This document shows positions 21,268-32,687 of a stretch of DNA of 64,000 nt, piece by piece. The position numbers were made by a program, and so were the translations under genes. The DNA comes from Sycobia sp. Sy_11 (Eukaryota > Arthropoda > Insecta > Hymenoptera > Epichrysomallidae), in contig JACCIC010000208.1 of the NCBI GenBank assembly GCA_018907035.1, forward strand, positions 157,501-221,500. The letters run 5' to 3'. How positions within the stretch are numbered: the first letter of the stretch is position 1; each line of letters starts with the position of its first letter. Below the pieces are notes generated by a model. It was given only the letters and a program-made list of their open reading frames with translations. It did no database searches and had not been told where the DNA came from.

Positions 21268-21516
21268 CCATCTAACATATAGTAAAACAACAATAATGAC
21301 CTTATTAACATCAACACTTACATTATGTCTATTTTCGTTATTTTAAACGTCAATCAATCTCTCAGCAATTAATTGATTAATAAATTCAATTGGATATCTA
21401 TTATTAATAAAAATTTTTCTTACTATCTGCAAATTATTCTGTCTAAAATCCTTACGTGTCAATTTTATTTCTCTGTCAATGATACCTTTCAGTGTTCCAA
21501 TTTGGTTTCCGGAATG

Positions 21517-21885
21517 TTAGTGAGAATTAAAATCTAAAAATCTACCTAACCAAGTAGATTTTCTATACCAATTAAGCTTCACTTTATTATTATTATACCT
21601 AACGACATTGATGTTCAGGAAACTCAATTGCTTAATGATTTCACTTTCTTTTATAAATTTAATTCTGTCAGGTACATAATGAAAAATATCCACCATTTCA
21701 TACACAAAAACTCCTGGAACAATTGTAAAGATATCATCAACATATCCGTTAAATATAATCGGTTCAAAAATGATTTTTGACAAAGCAATACTTTCTAATT
21801 TTTCCATAACTAAATTGACTATAACTGGTGATAGAAGTGGCCACATTGGACATCTTTGTTTTTGTGCATAAAAATTATGATCCAT
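21517..21885 (-). pseudogene. Penelope-like reverse transcriptase palm, copy 2
   Basis: 122 codons containing SPVIVNLVMEKLE, the catalytic NGYVDDIFTIV (YVDD intact), KFIKESEIIKQLSFLNINVV and WYRKSTWLGRFLDFNSH. Order and spacing fit Penelope-type RT. The upstream RT part (21900-22170) is out of frame. Confidence 0.75.
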
Positions 21886-22334
21886 ATAAAAATATGTGTT
21901 ATTAAAGACTAAATTAATAGCTTTACATTCATTGTTAATTTTGTATGTAAATTAATTTTATGCCATTTTTCTTGTATAATATCACTAATAGCAATTACAT
22001 TTGTAAACAATGATACCACATCCAATGAAATCATCTTGTAGTTTTTCAGAATAATAATCTTTTATTTGATTGTAAAAACTGCAGCTATCTTCAATATATG
22101 AACTAGTTTCCCAACTATCTTAACTAATATATTAGACAAAAATTTGGCAATATTATCAGTTGGGAAATTAAAACTTATTAAAAATTAAAAGATATTATTA
22201 CTCTAAATGTCAGATTTTCTTTACGAATCTGGGGAAACCTATAACATTTTGTTAAAGCACTATTTTCACACAATAAATATTTACATGTACTATCATTTAT
22301 ATAGACATTTCTTTTCCAATTCCGGCCCGGTATC

Positions 22335-24210
22335 TTGTTACAGATGATTTTTAAAGATATTTCTAACATTGCCGCATCGTTACACCGTCTTACTATGAAA
22401 AAAGCAAAGTGGATATGGGGAGATACAGAGCAAAATGCATTCGTCAAAATTAAACAGCTTCTCATAAACGCACCTGTCCTTTCCTGTCCAGACTGGAACC
22501 GCCAGTTTATCTTGAAAACGGATGCCAGTAAAGAAGGATTGGAAGCAGCGCTTACAAAAGTGTTACGTCGTAACATAGATTATAGAATTCATTTTTAAGT
22601 ACAACTCTACATATTATATTATATTCCTGCGCTCAAACATAAATGCGAATATTTGAAGTTTGTAGAATTTATTATACTTCAAAATGCGTACTTCGAAAGG
22701 TGGTCATTAAGAATGTAATATTTTATTTTTCACACGTGCGTTTTATACCATGTATATCGTCGAGTCTCTTAATGACAAATTTTCCCTTCGAGCGATTTAT
22801 AACGATACCAACGCCAATCCCTGCTTTCAACCGTGTCGCACGTACTACCTATAGTCAATACTGCCCGTATCCAGCTACCTGACATATGGTCGTCACCTTT
22901 GCTTTCACATGCACCATTTCATAGCATCATGCACCCCCTCCTACTATACTCCCTTTCTCAGCATTTTTCCTCGAGAGCGAAGAGAAAAATCAGTACAGAT
23001 TCAGACGTCAAAAAGAAGGCATTCAATTATTGACATTAAACGCACCGGACTTTAGATTTTAAATGCTGTTGTATACTTAGTAATTATAATATTTTAAGCT
23101 ACTATTAAAAATTCATAGAAAATATAAACAACGTGGAATCAGTCATTTACACACCCTTAAAAATTTAAACGAAATTAATTTATCGTTTAAAGTGCATTTT
23201 ATCATTATCGGAGTTACGCACTCTACATTATGCACGGAACAACAAGCATATGAAAACAACGAGAGATTCATTGCAGCTGAAAAGATTTATTCCGCTACTG
23301 AACTCGCATACCTAGCTGTTAAATAGGGTGTCTGAAAATTCTCTGACTATCTTGAAGGATATCACCTGATCGTCTTAACAGACCATGAATCATTAAAATG
23401 GCTTAATAATATTGAAAATCCGTGTGGTCATTTAGCCCGCTAAGTACTCGAATTAAGCCAACAAATCAAGTATCGTCCAGGTACAGATAATCTGCTCTCC
23501 GACATATTGTCCTAACAGTCAGTAGCAGTTGAAAGAAGACTGGTATGAGAAATCGTACAAAAATGTAAAGAGTGATCCTGAAAACTATCCAGATTTTTGT
23601 AAAAAAAAAAACGATTATACCAGCACATTTATTAACCAGTGAGACTGCAATGGAAAGTTTCTGTGTCAAAATCTGAACAAATAAGAGTACAGAACGAAGT
23701 ACATAAGAACTCGACTGCTGGACATCTCAGAATTATAAATACTCGTAAAAATTCTAAAAAATTATAATTGGCCAGAAAAGCACCGCATGACAGCAAAATA
23801 CTTTAGAAATTTTAAAAATTGCCCGAAAATTAAAAGAGAACAAAAAGCACCAGCTGTTAAACTACATAGAACACCACTAGTAGAACAGCCATGGGAAATA
23901 ATATCCGTAGACAAAGGGGATGCGCTACTGGGCGGCGACGAGCAAGCTGAGCTGCCAGAAGCAGCTCAATTACCAGGCCCCTTGGCATCACCATAGCCAC
24001 TGCTGCCTCCTTGTCGTGACAGAGTATTCCGGGGTATGCCGTCGGTTCCCGCTTCGGAATATAAAATTCACCATACAAAAAACACAGGAGACGTGCGATG
24101 CTGGCGAGCATTTATTTATGACACTGAAACAACATTGTTTTTCCGTCTGGGTCCCGTGCATCATCGTGAATGAATCGGGTGCCGACCGTTCAACCTGCAC
24201 ATAGACCCCG
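22335..24210 (+). pseudogene. Ty3/gypsy pol relic (RT end, RNase H, integrase)
   Basis: 22335-22598 reads KAKWIWGDTEQNAFVKIKQL and VLSCPDWNRQFILKTDAS, the RT/RNase H junction of gypsy elements. 23280-23515 continues with YSATELAYLAV, TDHESLKWLNN and KYRPGTDNLLSD, broken by stops. 23690-24204 holds the zinc-finger side and core of the integrase (TAGHLRI, KREQKAPAVKLHRTP, LLVVTEYSGVC, VPCIIVNESGA). The 0.7 kb between 22600 and 23280 has no recognisable coding. No LTRs found. Confidence 0.75.
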
Positions 24211-24361
24211 CCATGGGAGAAGTATGCTGTATCACGTGCTACGAGAAGATAAAATTAGTACCTTCTCGCTAAACTTTGTATAACTATTGAATAACTACAC
24301 CATAAAAAAGATAATACACACACATTACACAAACACTCTCCGCGCTCCCGAAGGAGAGAGA
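24211..24361. other. Spacer between gypsy relic and hairpin-array copy
   Basis: No feature except the CTCTCCGCGCTCCCGAAGGAGAGAG inverted repeat at about 24336-24360. Confidence 0.3.
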
Positions 24362-24547
24362 TGCGACGGCCTAATATATATGGCCGCGCAAAACAATTAT
24401 ATTTAATTATTTAGAATACACAAGCGAGGCACAGGCATATTGTACTAAACACATGCACACCAAAGAATATTTTGGTATAAATTAATATTATAAACGCGCG
24501 AAAACCGAGCAAAAATAAGTAATATATATAAATACACCGGAAAACTC

Positions 24548-24550
<3 letters not shown>

Positions 24551-24582
<32 letters not shown>

Positions 24583-24603
24583 CGCACTATCGACTCTCTC
24601 TCT

Positions 24604-24660
<57 letters not shown>
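24551..24660. repeat. (AG)n and (TC)n facing arms, third copy
   Basis: About 17 AG units, a short spacer including TGCGCACTATCGA, then more than 30 TC units. The arms are complementary. Confidence 0.9.
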
Positions 24661-24664
<4 letters not shown>

Positions 24665-24690
24665 GCCGAGTAAAGGTGTACCAGTATATG

Positions 24691-24763
24691 GAAGGGGATA
24701 CATCTCGCGAGGTGAAAAAAGCAGCATCGAGTGTATTAGGCCTGTGCCTGCTATCCCCCTCTA
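24691..24763 (+). other. GGGGATA stem-loop, third copy
   Basis: AAGGGGATA pairs with TATCCCCCT across about 50 bases; GTGTATTAGGCC is retained inside, as in the other copies. Confidence 0.6.
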
Positions 24764-24971
24764 AGAGATGCCCGCGCGCTACCGTTCTCTCTACTCAACT
24801 CGCGTAAGCATCAAGATGTATACTGTGGAAGGGAAATGCAATAGTTCCAAAACCAGTGCGTATACTCGGATTAGTTATAATCGGTGTACTCGCGCCAACG
24901 CCCATATAATATATAAGTACATGCACGTATACATTTATACGTATATATGTTTATATGTATATATGTATATA

Positions 24972-26224
24972 TTAGGTTGTCAATATCTCCCTTCCACTTT
25001 TTTTCTCTTCATTCAATGCTTTATAAAAAGTATTACAATGGTCGGATTTACTTCAAATATGCGCCATTTTGTTCGATAATCTGTTTCCATCTAGACGGCA
25101 ACTTCATAATACACCTCTCATAGAAACCTCTCTCCTTATTTGCGAAGAACTCGGACAGCCACTTTTCACAAGCCTCTTTTGAGTCTAATTTTACACCACC
25201 AAGAGCGTTCGACATGGACAGGAACAGGTGGTCATCACTTGGCGCTATGTCCGGGCTATATGGTGGATGCGATAGAACCTCCCAGCCGAAATCCCGTAGC
25301 TTCTGGTGAGTCATCAACAAAGTGTATGATCTGACTTTGTCCTGGTGGAACACTACACCCTTCCTGTTGGCCAATTGTAGACGTTTCTGGTCGATAGCCT
25401 GCTTCAAGCGATCCAGTTGTTCATAGTCGATGGTAGAATTAAGCGTCTGGCCATATGGGAGCAGCTCATAGTGGATGATTCTCTTCCAATCCCACCAACC
25501 ACACAGCAAAACCTTCCTGGCCGTTAATCCCGGCTTGGCCACTGTTTGGGATGAACCACCGACCTTGAACCAGGATTGTTTTCGCTTGATATTGTCGTAT
25601 CTGATCCATTTTTCGTCATCTGCTTCAAACTTCGTCAGTCGCCATCTGCTTCAAAAATGAATCGAGTTCGTTCCGTTTCAGCAGCACATCGCAGGCGTTG
25701 ATTCGGTCCAGAAGGTTTTTTTGCGTCAAATCATGCGGCACCCAAACATCAAGCATTTTTTATCAGCCTTCTGCCAATGGTTTAAAATGGTTTAGTTAAC
25801 TTTCATCTCCTGGGCGATTTCACGAGATGCCACAAGCCGATCTAACTCGATAAATTCCATGATTTGATGGTATTCGTCGTCATAGGTCTTCCGCCGGCTG
25901 TCTTATCCATGGTACCGTTTTCACCGGCTCTGAATCGTCGAAAACATTCCTCTGCGGTTCGAAGTAATGGTGTGCCGTCCCCCAAATCACCATTAATCTC
26001 AAGGAACGTTTCTCTAGTGGATTTGCCTTTGGCGAAGGAAAATTTTAAAATAGCGCGAATTTCGGTGTTAGTGAACTCCATGTTTACATGTCTATAACTT
26101 TTGAACGCAATATGCAAACTAATCATGCATAGCTTCATTGCCAGATACGAGCTCTGTAGCGCTTTGTACATAGCCGCGAAATTCATAAGACCAAAAGGCG
26201 GAAGGGAGATATTTGACAACCTAC
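24972..26224 (-). mobile_element. mariner element with frameshifted transposase
   Basis: Ends TTAGGTTGTCAA and (reverse complement) GTAGGTTGTCAAATATC, flanked by TA on both sides (24970-24971, 26225-26226), 1253 bases. Same family as the isolated end at 16739. It inserted into TA-rich DNA of the third hairpin-array copy. Confidence 0.9.
25048..26091 (-). pseudogene. mariner transposase, frameshifted
   Basis: The N-terminal part starts MEFTNTEIRAILKFSF near 26081 and includes TAEECFRRFRAGENG. The catalytic part (25048 to about 25640) has the first aspartate in ADDEKWIRYDN, the second in VFHQDKVRSYT and the third in PPYSPDIAPSDDHLF, a normal DD34D set. A stop just upstream of the first D block and at least one shift between 25640 and 25840 break the gene. 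The second motif, normally HxDNARPH, is degraded after the aspartate. Confidence 0.85.
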
Positions 26225-26309
26225 TATATGTATATATATATATATATCATGTATATATATATATATGCATGATTTGTGCATATATGAGCACGTATGTGTG
26301 TATAAATCT

Positions 26310-26345
<36 letters not shown>

Positions 26346-26368
26346 TTATCATAAGCAAATTAATTTAA
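26225..26368. repeat. (AT)n-rich microsatellite DNA
   Basis: TA/AT runs at about 26226-26265 and 26308-26342, between the mariner and the Mutator-like element. Confidence 0.8.
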
Positions 26369-28010
26369 GGAGGTATTCTACTTTAGACCCTCGAAAAAAA
26401 CGCTATTTTTGTGAAATTTTTCTGAGAATGCTATTGAAGAGATGGGTGTAGGATTTGAAATGCTTAATAAATACACTCTTGAAGTACATAAAAAAATTTT
26501 TTTCTTTATTTTATACATTTTTTATACATGTAAAGTATGGTCAAACACCTCAAAAAGTAGGTAACGTTGTCGTGGTCGTAAAATCTTGCCGACGGATGGT
26601 CTGAAATAAAAAAATCAAATAGTTGTATGTTCAGTATGACACCAGAAATCGATCTAACTAGAATATTTTATGAACGTGCAAAATCAACAAAATGGCGGCT
26701 AAAATAGGAAAGAAAAAAAAAGCTTTTTTTCGACTTTTTTGCAATAAAAATATAGTTAGAATTAAAATTTTAAGTTAATTGTAGTTAGGACGCTTGATAC
26801 AAACGTATAGAATATGGGTTCAAAATTTCAAAAGGATCGGTTCAATAGTTTTTTAGTTTTCACGATCACGGTACTTGAAAACGCTGTTTTGAGAAAAACG
26901 CGTTTAAAGTTTTTGTAAGTGAAAAATCATAGAAAAAATTGTCTTACGTTCAATCAGCGATGCTTGGGCGATACAATATGCGTTGAACTTATTCCAGATG
27001 AGTATTTTCCTCTAATTTAGCCTGCTTTTTGTGAGTTCTGCTCTCCTTAGAAGCCTCAGTCGAGCGGCGTTCTCTGAAACGATGCGCTGTTGGTCGCGCA
27101 ATTGGCGAACTGCATGGCGGTTTGGCCGATTTTCAGGCCCATAATTTCGATAATTTTCAAAAGTGGGCTGAATCCCTCATTAAAAATGCAGGCAGCAGTG
27201 AGGCATGCAATTTTAACATTTTTTTTGTCATTATAGACATGCTTCGGTGCCATAGTCCAAACTGTTGAGTTGAAACACTCATTGTTATTTTGATTGTTTC
27301 TGCCAAAACATTTCTCGAGCAATTCTGTTTTTGCTAGATCTTCGTAGATCGGTTTCATCACCTCTTATACGTCACTATCAAGAGCAGGACGATGTTTATA
27401 ATTTTTTGCTTCGGCCTTCTTATACTTGCACCAGCTGTCTGAACAATACGTATGCAGTGGTTTGGAGTCTGTTGAGATTTTGTGGTAATAGCCGGCAGGT
27501 CTCGTTTCGCATGCCTTCTACTGAATTTGAATTCCTTTCAATTGCAAGACTGTAGTTTTTATATATCTCTTTCATGAGTTTGATACTTAGATCAGCAGTC
27601 TTTACATTTTTAATCACGACTCTTGGTTTCGAAATTATAAATTATAACTCTGGTTGGTTTCTTCATATTGGTTTCTTTACAACTTTCTTCGAAATACAGA
27701 AGCAAAATTATAAAGGGAAGGTAATATTGAGAAGCAAAAGTATATATTTTGATGAAAATATATATAGGTGTAATGATTTACAATATGGGAACAGCTGCTG
27801 CAGCGAACAAGGCCAGGTAGATGGCTTATTCGGGGCGCGCACTGGGCGGGTCGGAAAGGCGTGCTCAGGTAAGTGCGTTCGAAAGGTGAAAAACTATAGT
27901 TTGACTACCTGAATCTTTCTAAAATTTTGAACTAACATTTTTGAATATATTTACTTTCGAAAAATGTAAAAAAAATTTTTTTTTTCAAAGTTGTAAAGTG
28001 GAATATTGCC
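26369..28010 (-). mobile_element. Mutator-like (MULE) DNA transposon relic
   Basis: The left end GGAGGTATTCTACTTTA is mirrored at the right end (TAAAGTGGAATATTGCC, reverse complement GGCAATATTCCACTTTA), enclosing 1642 bases with a transposase fragment in the middle. Flanks TTAATTTAAG and TTAATATTTC resemble an imperfect 9-base duplication. A strong donor-like CAGGTAAGT lies at 27868 on the plus strand. Confidence 0.55.
27050..27617 (-). pseudogene. Mutator-like transposase C-terminal fragment
   Basis: Minus-strand blocks: KLMKEIYKNYSLAIERNSNS and VEGMRNE (27540-27617), then in another frame YCSDSWCKYKKAEAKN, and MKPIYEDLAKTELLEKCFGR, NNQNNNECFNSTVWTMAPKH and LTAACIFNEGFSPLLKI. The arrangement (C, SWC motif, then NNNExxN and PKH) is the one I associate with insect Mutator-like transposases. 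A stop precedes VMKPI, and the N-terminal catalytic part is missing. Confidence 0.6.
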
Positions 28011-28869
28011 TTAATATTTCATTACAAATGAAATTAAATAAAATAAATTACGAACATAAATAATATAATATAAACGCGTATTATAAACTAGTTTTGTAAT
28101 TATTATAACATACTAGTATTATAATAAGAGTACGATGATTATTATAGATAATTAGCATTATAAATTATTATTATTATTAGATTATTGCTATTATAAAAAC
28201 AGCGGCTAGCTCGTTAGACGAGCGGCGACGGTATTATTTTATTTTACTTATAAATTATTATAAACGTATATATTATTATAAATTGCAATCAAAACAATAT
28301 GATTGCGCGTATTAAATATGCCTGCCTCGCGAACGAAGGACAAGGGAGAGCACAGAGGAACTCGCGCGCGTCACGAGAGAGAGTCGCAGACGCGGGGCAG
28401 CCAGCGCGAAAAAGATATCCCGCGCTCCCCACGCCAACGAACTCGGAAGGCAGTGAAGGCCTTGCTTGCTGCATTTTAAGCGCCCTATTTTTTATTAAAT
28501 AATATAGAATTTTTGTTTTTGAAGCTTTTATGATATTTAATATATAGCAGGCATATATAAATTAACATACAAATAAACATTATAATGAATATACGAATAA
28601 TTGAACGTGTACGAACGTTCTAAAGCACCAAGCGATATAATTAAATATTATTTTCATTCAATTATATCATTATAATTGGTTATAATAATTATCGTGGCTA
28701 TTATCTAGAAACCGCAATAAGTTATTATTAAATTATTAATTTCTGAATGCTATTATTAGATTAGATAAATATTAATCCAACAGAAAAGATATGATTAATT
28801 ATTATTAATATAATCATAATTGCTGTGCGTAATTATAATAATAATAATAATAATTATTATTATTATTTT
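28011..28869 (+). other. Third hairpin-array copy continues
   Basis: AT-rich DNA with ATT/TAA runs, the CAGCGG hairpin at 28200-28230 (stem GCTCGT/ACGAGC, then GGCGACG) and a GC-rich block at 28310-28480 with no counterpart seen in the other copies. Confidence 0.45.
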
Positions 28870-28950
28870 ATTTTATTTTAAGGAGTTGGGCCTTCCCGGC
28901 CTCTGGACGCATGGGTAAACCCTTCGCGTTCCTCCCTTGACCAGCAGCCG

Positions 28951-29199
28951 CTATAAACGGCAGGCTTCCCAGAAGGAATTTATTCCGGTCGTCATACTGG
29001 ATGGAATGTCCTCAATCTCCAAGTAGGCAGCCCCCAAATGTCGCCACCTTTTCTCAGATATATTTGGACAGTAGCACAGAAGATGTTCGGGGATTTCATC
29101 CTCTGTGTAGCAAAACCGGCAGAAGGGATCTCTCACGAGACCCATTCTGCACATGTGGGCGTTAATCTTATCGTGACCTGTGAGGATCTCGATGAGCAA
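28951..29199 (-). pseudogene. LINE C-terminal CCHC domain
   Basis: LLIEILTGHDKINAH-like sequence, then CRFCYTEDEIPEHLLCYC, a C-X2-C-X8-H-X4-C finger typical of the end of I, LOA and R1 group polyproteins, followed by RWRHLGAAYL. It is cut from the RNase H frame by a stop or shift at about 29200-29300. Confidence 0.75.
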
Positions 29200-29307
29200 T
29201 TTTACCCTTCTTTTACTGAGGCCAGGGATTGCCCTGGTACAGTCCTTTATATTATTTGTGGAGGTGAAGGCTTTAACCTGCCTACACTCTCCATTTGTCT
29301 CCCATAG

Positions 29308-30195
29308 TCAGCTGTTTTCTTCCGTTATCCACCTCTCTATCTCCCGCTTGATGAGGGTGTTGCAGAGTCCTACAGCCGGCTCAGGGCCGCTATAGGGAGT
29401 TCTAGCTCCTATTTTGGCAAGGTCATCTGCCACCATGTTCCCTTTAATTCCATAATGGCCCGGTACCCATAGTAGCGTGACCGTTGCCTTATTCGCCAAT
29501 CTATTCAGGGCCTCGTAGCAGTCCCTTACCAGATTGGAGCTGCTTAAAGCTTGCAGTCCGCCTTTACTGTCTGAGCAGAGGCAAATGTGGGTGTTAAGGG
29601 CCGCTTCCGCAGCTATCTCAGCTCCCCGCAGGATTGCCAATAGCTCAGCTTCAAACACGGTACGGTACTTCCCCAAAGGGAAACTTGTGCCCTTTCCGTT
29701 ACTTCTTTGGTACACTCCTGCACCTGCACCCCTTTCAAATTTAGAGCTATCTGTATACCACAGCTCTTTCATGTTGGGGATGCTTACCAGCCCATTCTCC
29801 CATTCCTTTCTGGATGGGATACTGACCTTATATTTTTTATCAAAGAGGAAGCTCCTGTTCGTGGTGTCGAGGTTCATTCGCAAAGTCACCTTTTCGTCCA
29901 GTCCCCGGGGGAACCGTAATGGCCCCTCTCTGCTCACCTCTTTGAGCGACCTTTTGAGTCCGTGGAGGGCTTTTGCAGCCGCTCCCACCAGGGTCAGGTT
30001 AAATGGCTCTATTTCGAGGAGCATGCCCAGCGCAGCAGTAGGTGTAGATCTAATCGCTCCGAAGATGCTCCTCACCACCATGCTTCTCAGTCTTTCGAGT
30101 GAGTTTTTAGCAGTCACCAAAGCCGTCCTTTCCCACCAGACCAGGGCCCCGTATGTTAGTCTGGGTTTCAGGACAACCTCGTATATCCATTTCAT
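29308..30195 (-). pseudogene. LINE RT end and RNase H domain
   Basis: A 295-codon open stretch. The first 120 codons are the RT thumb side (LKPRLTYGALVWWER, RSIFGAIRSTPTAAL). The RNase H domain follows with all four acidic positions readable: D in WYTDSSKFERG, E in FEAELLAILRGAE, D in CLCSDSKGG, D in GNMVADDLAKIG, plus WVPGHYGIKGN. This is the best preserved part of the element. Confidence 0.85.
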
Positions 30196-31089
30196 GACAG
30201 GCCGTCAGTTTGCCAGATATACACTCTAGGTGTTTATTCCATAATAGTTTCCTATCAATGGTCACACCTAGGTATTTCACTTGCTTCTTAAAGGTCAGAG
30301 AATGCCCTCCAAGAGTCAAGCCACAACTCTTATTCCATTTATATCTCCTGGTACAGGCTATGACCTCCGTCTTCCCTTGGTTAACCGAGAGACCGGTCCC
30401 TCTGCACCATCCGTCGACCAGTTCAAGGGCACCCTGTAGTACTCCCATAAGGGGATCTAAAAAGGGCCCTCGGGCAATTAGCATTATGTCGTCAGCATAA
30501 CTAATCGCCAGACATCCAATACTGTTCAGCTTATTTAGGAGCTCGTCCATCACGAGCACCACAGGAGCGGGGACAGGATGCCCCCGTGTGGGCACCCTGA
30601 CCCTATTCCCCCTCGTAGGGTCGTGCTCCCTTGGAGTTGATTTCTTCTCAAGGCGTCGTCTCTAATGAATCTATCAATCATCCTTTCAATAGTCTTCAAA
30701 ATAAAGGATATCAGGCTGATGGGTCTAAAATCCTTCGGGGATGTATAGCCACATTTGCCTGCTTTAGGTATAAATACCATCCTGGTCCCTAGCCATCTTG
30801 CTGGGATATGACCTATAGTGATGCTTGCCCGCGCCATTCTTGTCATCTGGCCCACTATACAGTCCTCGACTCTTTGTAGGAAGGCCGGGCAGGCTCCATC
30901 CGGTGCCGGTGATTTAAATGCGCCAAATGACCCTTCGACCCTGTCCGGTGTAGCAATCTGGTTTGCTACCATTCGGTTAGCTCCCAGTTTAGCGTAACCC
31001 ATCCAGTGGTCATTTCCTGTGACTATATGGTCATCTTGTTCAGTATGTCTACTAAAGTTAGGGAAGTGGACTTGGATAAGGTATTCCAA
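30107..31089 (-). pseudogene. LINE reverse transcriptase
   Basis: 30550-31089 carries SPAPDGACPAFLQRVEDCIV, WLGTRMVFIPKAGK and KDFRPISLISFILKTIERM. 30107-30595 carries the catalytic AISYADDIMLIARG (YADD) and LSVNQGKTEVIA. The frames overlap, with a shift near 30590, and the second ends in a shift near 30200 leading to the RNase H frame. Confidence 0.85.
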
Positions 31090-31840
31090 AGTCTCCTCAT
31101 CCGATAGTGCATAACTGCATTGGGTCTCTTCAGACGCCAGGGTCCTTCGACAGGACTCTTTTTCTTGGGGACAGTATTGCCTCCTTCTACATTGGTTAGT
31201 GTTGCAGGGGTCACAACCACTCCAGGCTTGTTGCCTGGAGCTGTGTCCTCCTTGCCCACTTGGCCAGTAGCTCCTACTGAGGTCCTCGGGGGCGTTGTAA
31301 CCTCCCGAGCCTCGCCTTCACTATTCTTAGGTACTTTATCCATAAGAATCCCACAAGTAGCCAGGGAAATAAAAGTCCGCCGACACAGAGCCCCGCATGT
31401 ACTCAGGAAGGTCGCCCGGTGCTCTGGAGGCATCGTTTGCGACCGCTACTACCCCAGCGGCCAAGTCGGTACCCTTCAGCACGATAGCTCCCAATTCGGG
31501 TTTGGGGATTGGATATAACACCCATTGCGTCTCCTTCCGAACTCAATGGAGGGTTGCCCTTGGCCTCTGGGGTGTCCGCCTGGCCGTTCTCGAGAGTCCG
31601 GAGGCCCAACTTCGGCTGCGAGAGAGACATACGCGGGTTCCTTATTCAAGGATCCCGCAGGAGTGGTTACTCTGACGCCCGAGAGGCAGTCTGCTGCATC
31701 AGCACCTTTTCGCCACCCAGCCCGCCCTAGGGCAGGGCCGCACTTTCCCAGACCATTGCCGGGTCCGCCGCTCGGATCCTCAGACGAGCCTCCACACCGG
31801 CCTACAAGCGGCACGCGACAAGGTGTCAACCCTTCGTGGA
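31090..31840 (-). pseudogene. LINE 5' region, gag-like
   Basis: GC-rich, proline/glycine-rich frames in pieces (31023-31433, 31336-31521, 31476-31889), for example AIVLKGTDLAAG and ADFYFPGYLWDSYG. They resemble the low-complexity first ORF of I-like LINEs only in composition. The frame joins directly to the RT start (LSDEETLEYLIQ), so endonuclease coding sequence has been lost here. Confidence 0.4.
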
Positions 31841-32260
31841 GGATTATTATTATAATTAAATATTCAGAGTCGGAAAGAATTGAATACAAAAATAATTATT
31901 ATTTGATTCTTGTTATAACTTGTTATAATAGGTTTTATTGTTTATTATTATGATAATTATTGTTATTGTAATTATTATTCTTTTTTAATAATAATAATTA
32001 TTATCAATAGTATTATAATACCTAAATATTATTTAAATACCAGTGAAATAAATTTAAAAAAACAGCGACAGAATTATTATAATATAATTTATATCATATA
32101 GCACGAGACAAATGTCGACTTGAGTATTATCACAATTATAACTATAATAATTTGTTATAATAATAATAATTATTATTAAAAAATAATAAATTAAAAAATA
32201 AAAAAAACTCCCCAAAGCTATCACGACTCCAGAGCTCTAATAATCCTGCCCGTCGAAAAA
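31841..32260. other. AT-rich part of the third hairpin-array copy
   Basis: TAATAATTATT low complexity, then from about 32205 CTCCCCAAAGC and CCAGAGCTCTAATAATCC, which match the modules preceding the hairpin units in the other two copies. Confidence 0.5.
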
Positions 32261-32269
32261 TGCTGAACA

Positions 32270-32515
32270 GTAGAGTCGTAATCCTGGTTTCATATCGCTC
32301 CTCTAAAAACCAAGAGGCTCTACTATCCCGTCCGAATCCGAGTGAAGCTTGATCCTGGTTGCGTTGCGCTTCAATTAAGACCAGCGACCTTACTGTCCCT
32401 CAAGAGACTTGATCCTAGGTGTGCGGCTCTCCATTAAAGCCCGGTGGTCTCAATCCTAGCGCCGAACAAAGCGTGATCCTGGCTACATGAGCTCTGTCGT
32501 GTTTTAGTGCTTGCG
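32270..32515 (+). repeat. Hairpin array, about four units (third copy)
   Basis: Units near 32270-32323 (GTAGAG/CTCTAC), 32342-32393 (GTGAAG/CTTAC, one bulge), 32404-32451 (GAGAC/GTCTC) and a partial one from 32471. TGATCCTGG and TTAAAG or TAAAA loop parts are recognisable. More diverged than the other copies, yet stems still pair with different bases. Confidence 0.65.
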
Positions 32516-32687
32516 AAAAGACTCTAGTGGCGTGTTCAGACACCAGGGCGAAGGCGTATTGAGGCGGAGCCACGAAGTAGCAAACACCGAGCAACGATCA
32601 GATAACTCGTTATAGATCAGTAGGCTGCGTTCGTGCTCCACACTCCCGCTTCAAAAACACCAGTAAGTGTGTGTATATATACATATA

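Larger units (their letters stand above)
20805..22335 (-). mobile_element. Penelope-like element, copy 2
   Basis: On the minus strand: an N-terminal region at about 22180-22335 (PGRNWKRNVY in a frame running past the element edge), RT pieces, and the GIY-YIG-type end. The left edge abuts BEL/Pao element 1 and the right edge abuts a gypsy relic at about 22335. Copy 1 at 1115-2595 shares about 0.7 kb. Confidence 0.7.
28870..31840 (-). mobile_element. I/LOA-type non-LTR retrotransposon, EN region deleted
   Basis: A minus-strand LINE with an RT, RNase H and C-terminal CCHC, ending in AAAATAAAATAAAATAATAATAATAA. A TAA-type tail is a known trait of I-like LINEs. The apurinic endonuclease domain that should precede the RT was not found. 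The 5' part (31100-31840) is GC-rich gag-like sequence with stops. It sits in AT-rich DNA of the third hairpin-array copy. Confidence 0.75.

Noticed and set aside
24580..24807. Open frame of serine-leucine repeats
   Set aside because: It is translation of the (TC)n microsatellite.
29534..30229. 231-codon plus-strand frame
   Set aside because: Antisense to the LINE RNase H and RT.
31525..31953. Proline-rich plus-strand frame
   Set aside because: GC-rich antisense of the LINE 5' region; composition only.
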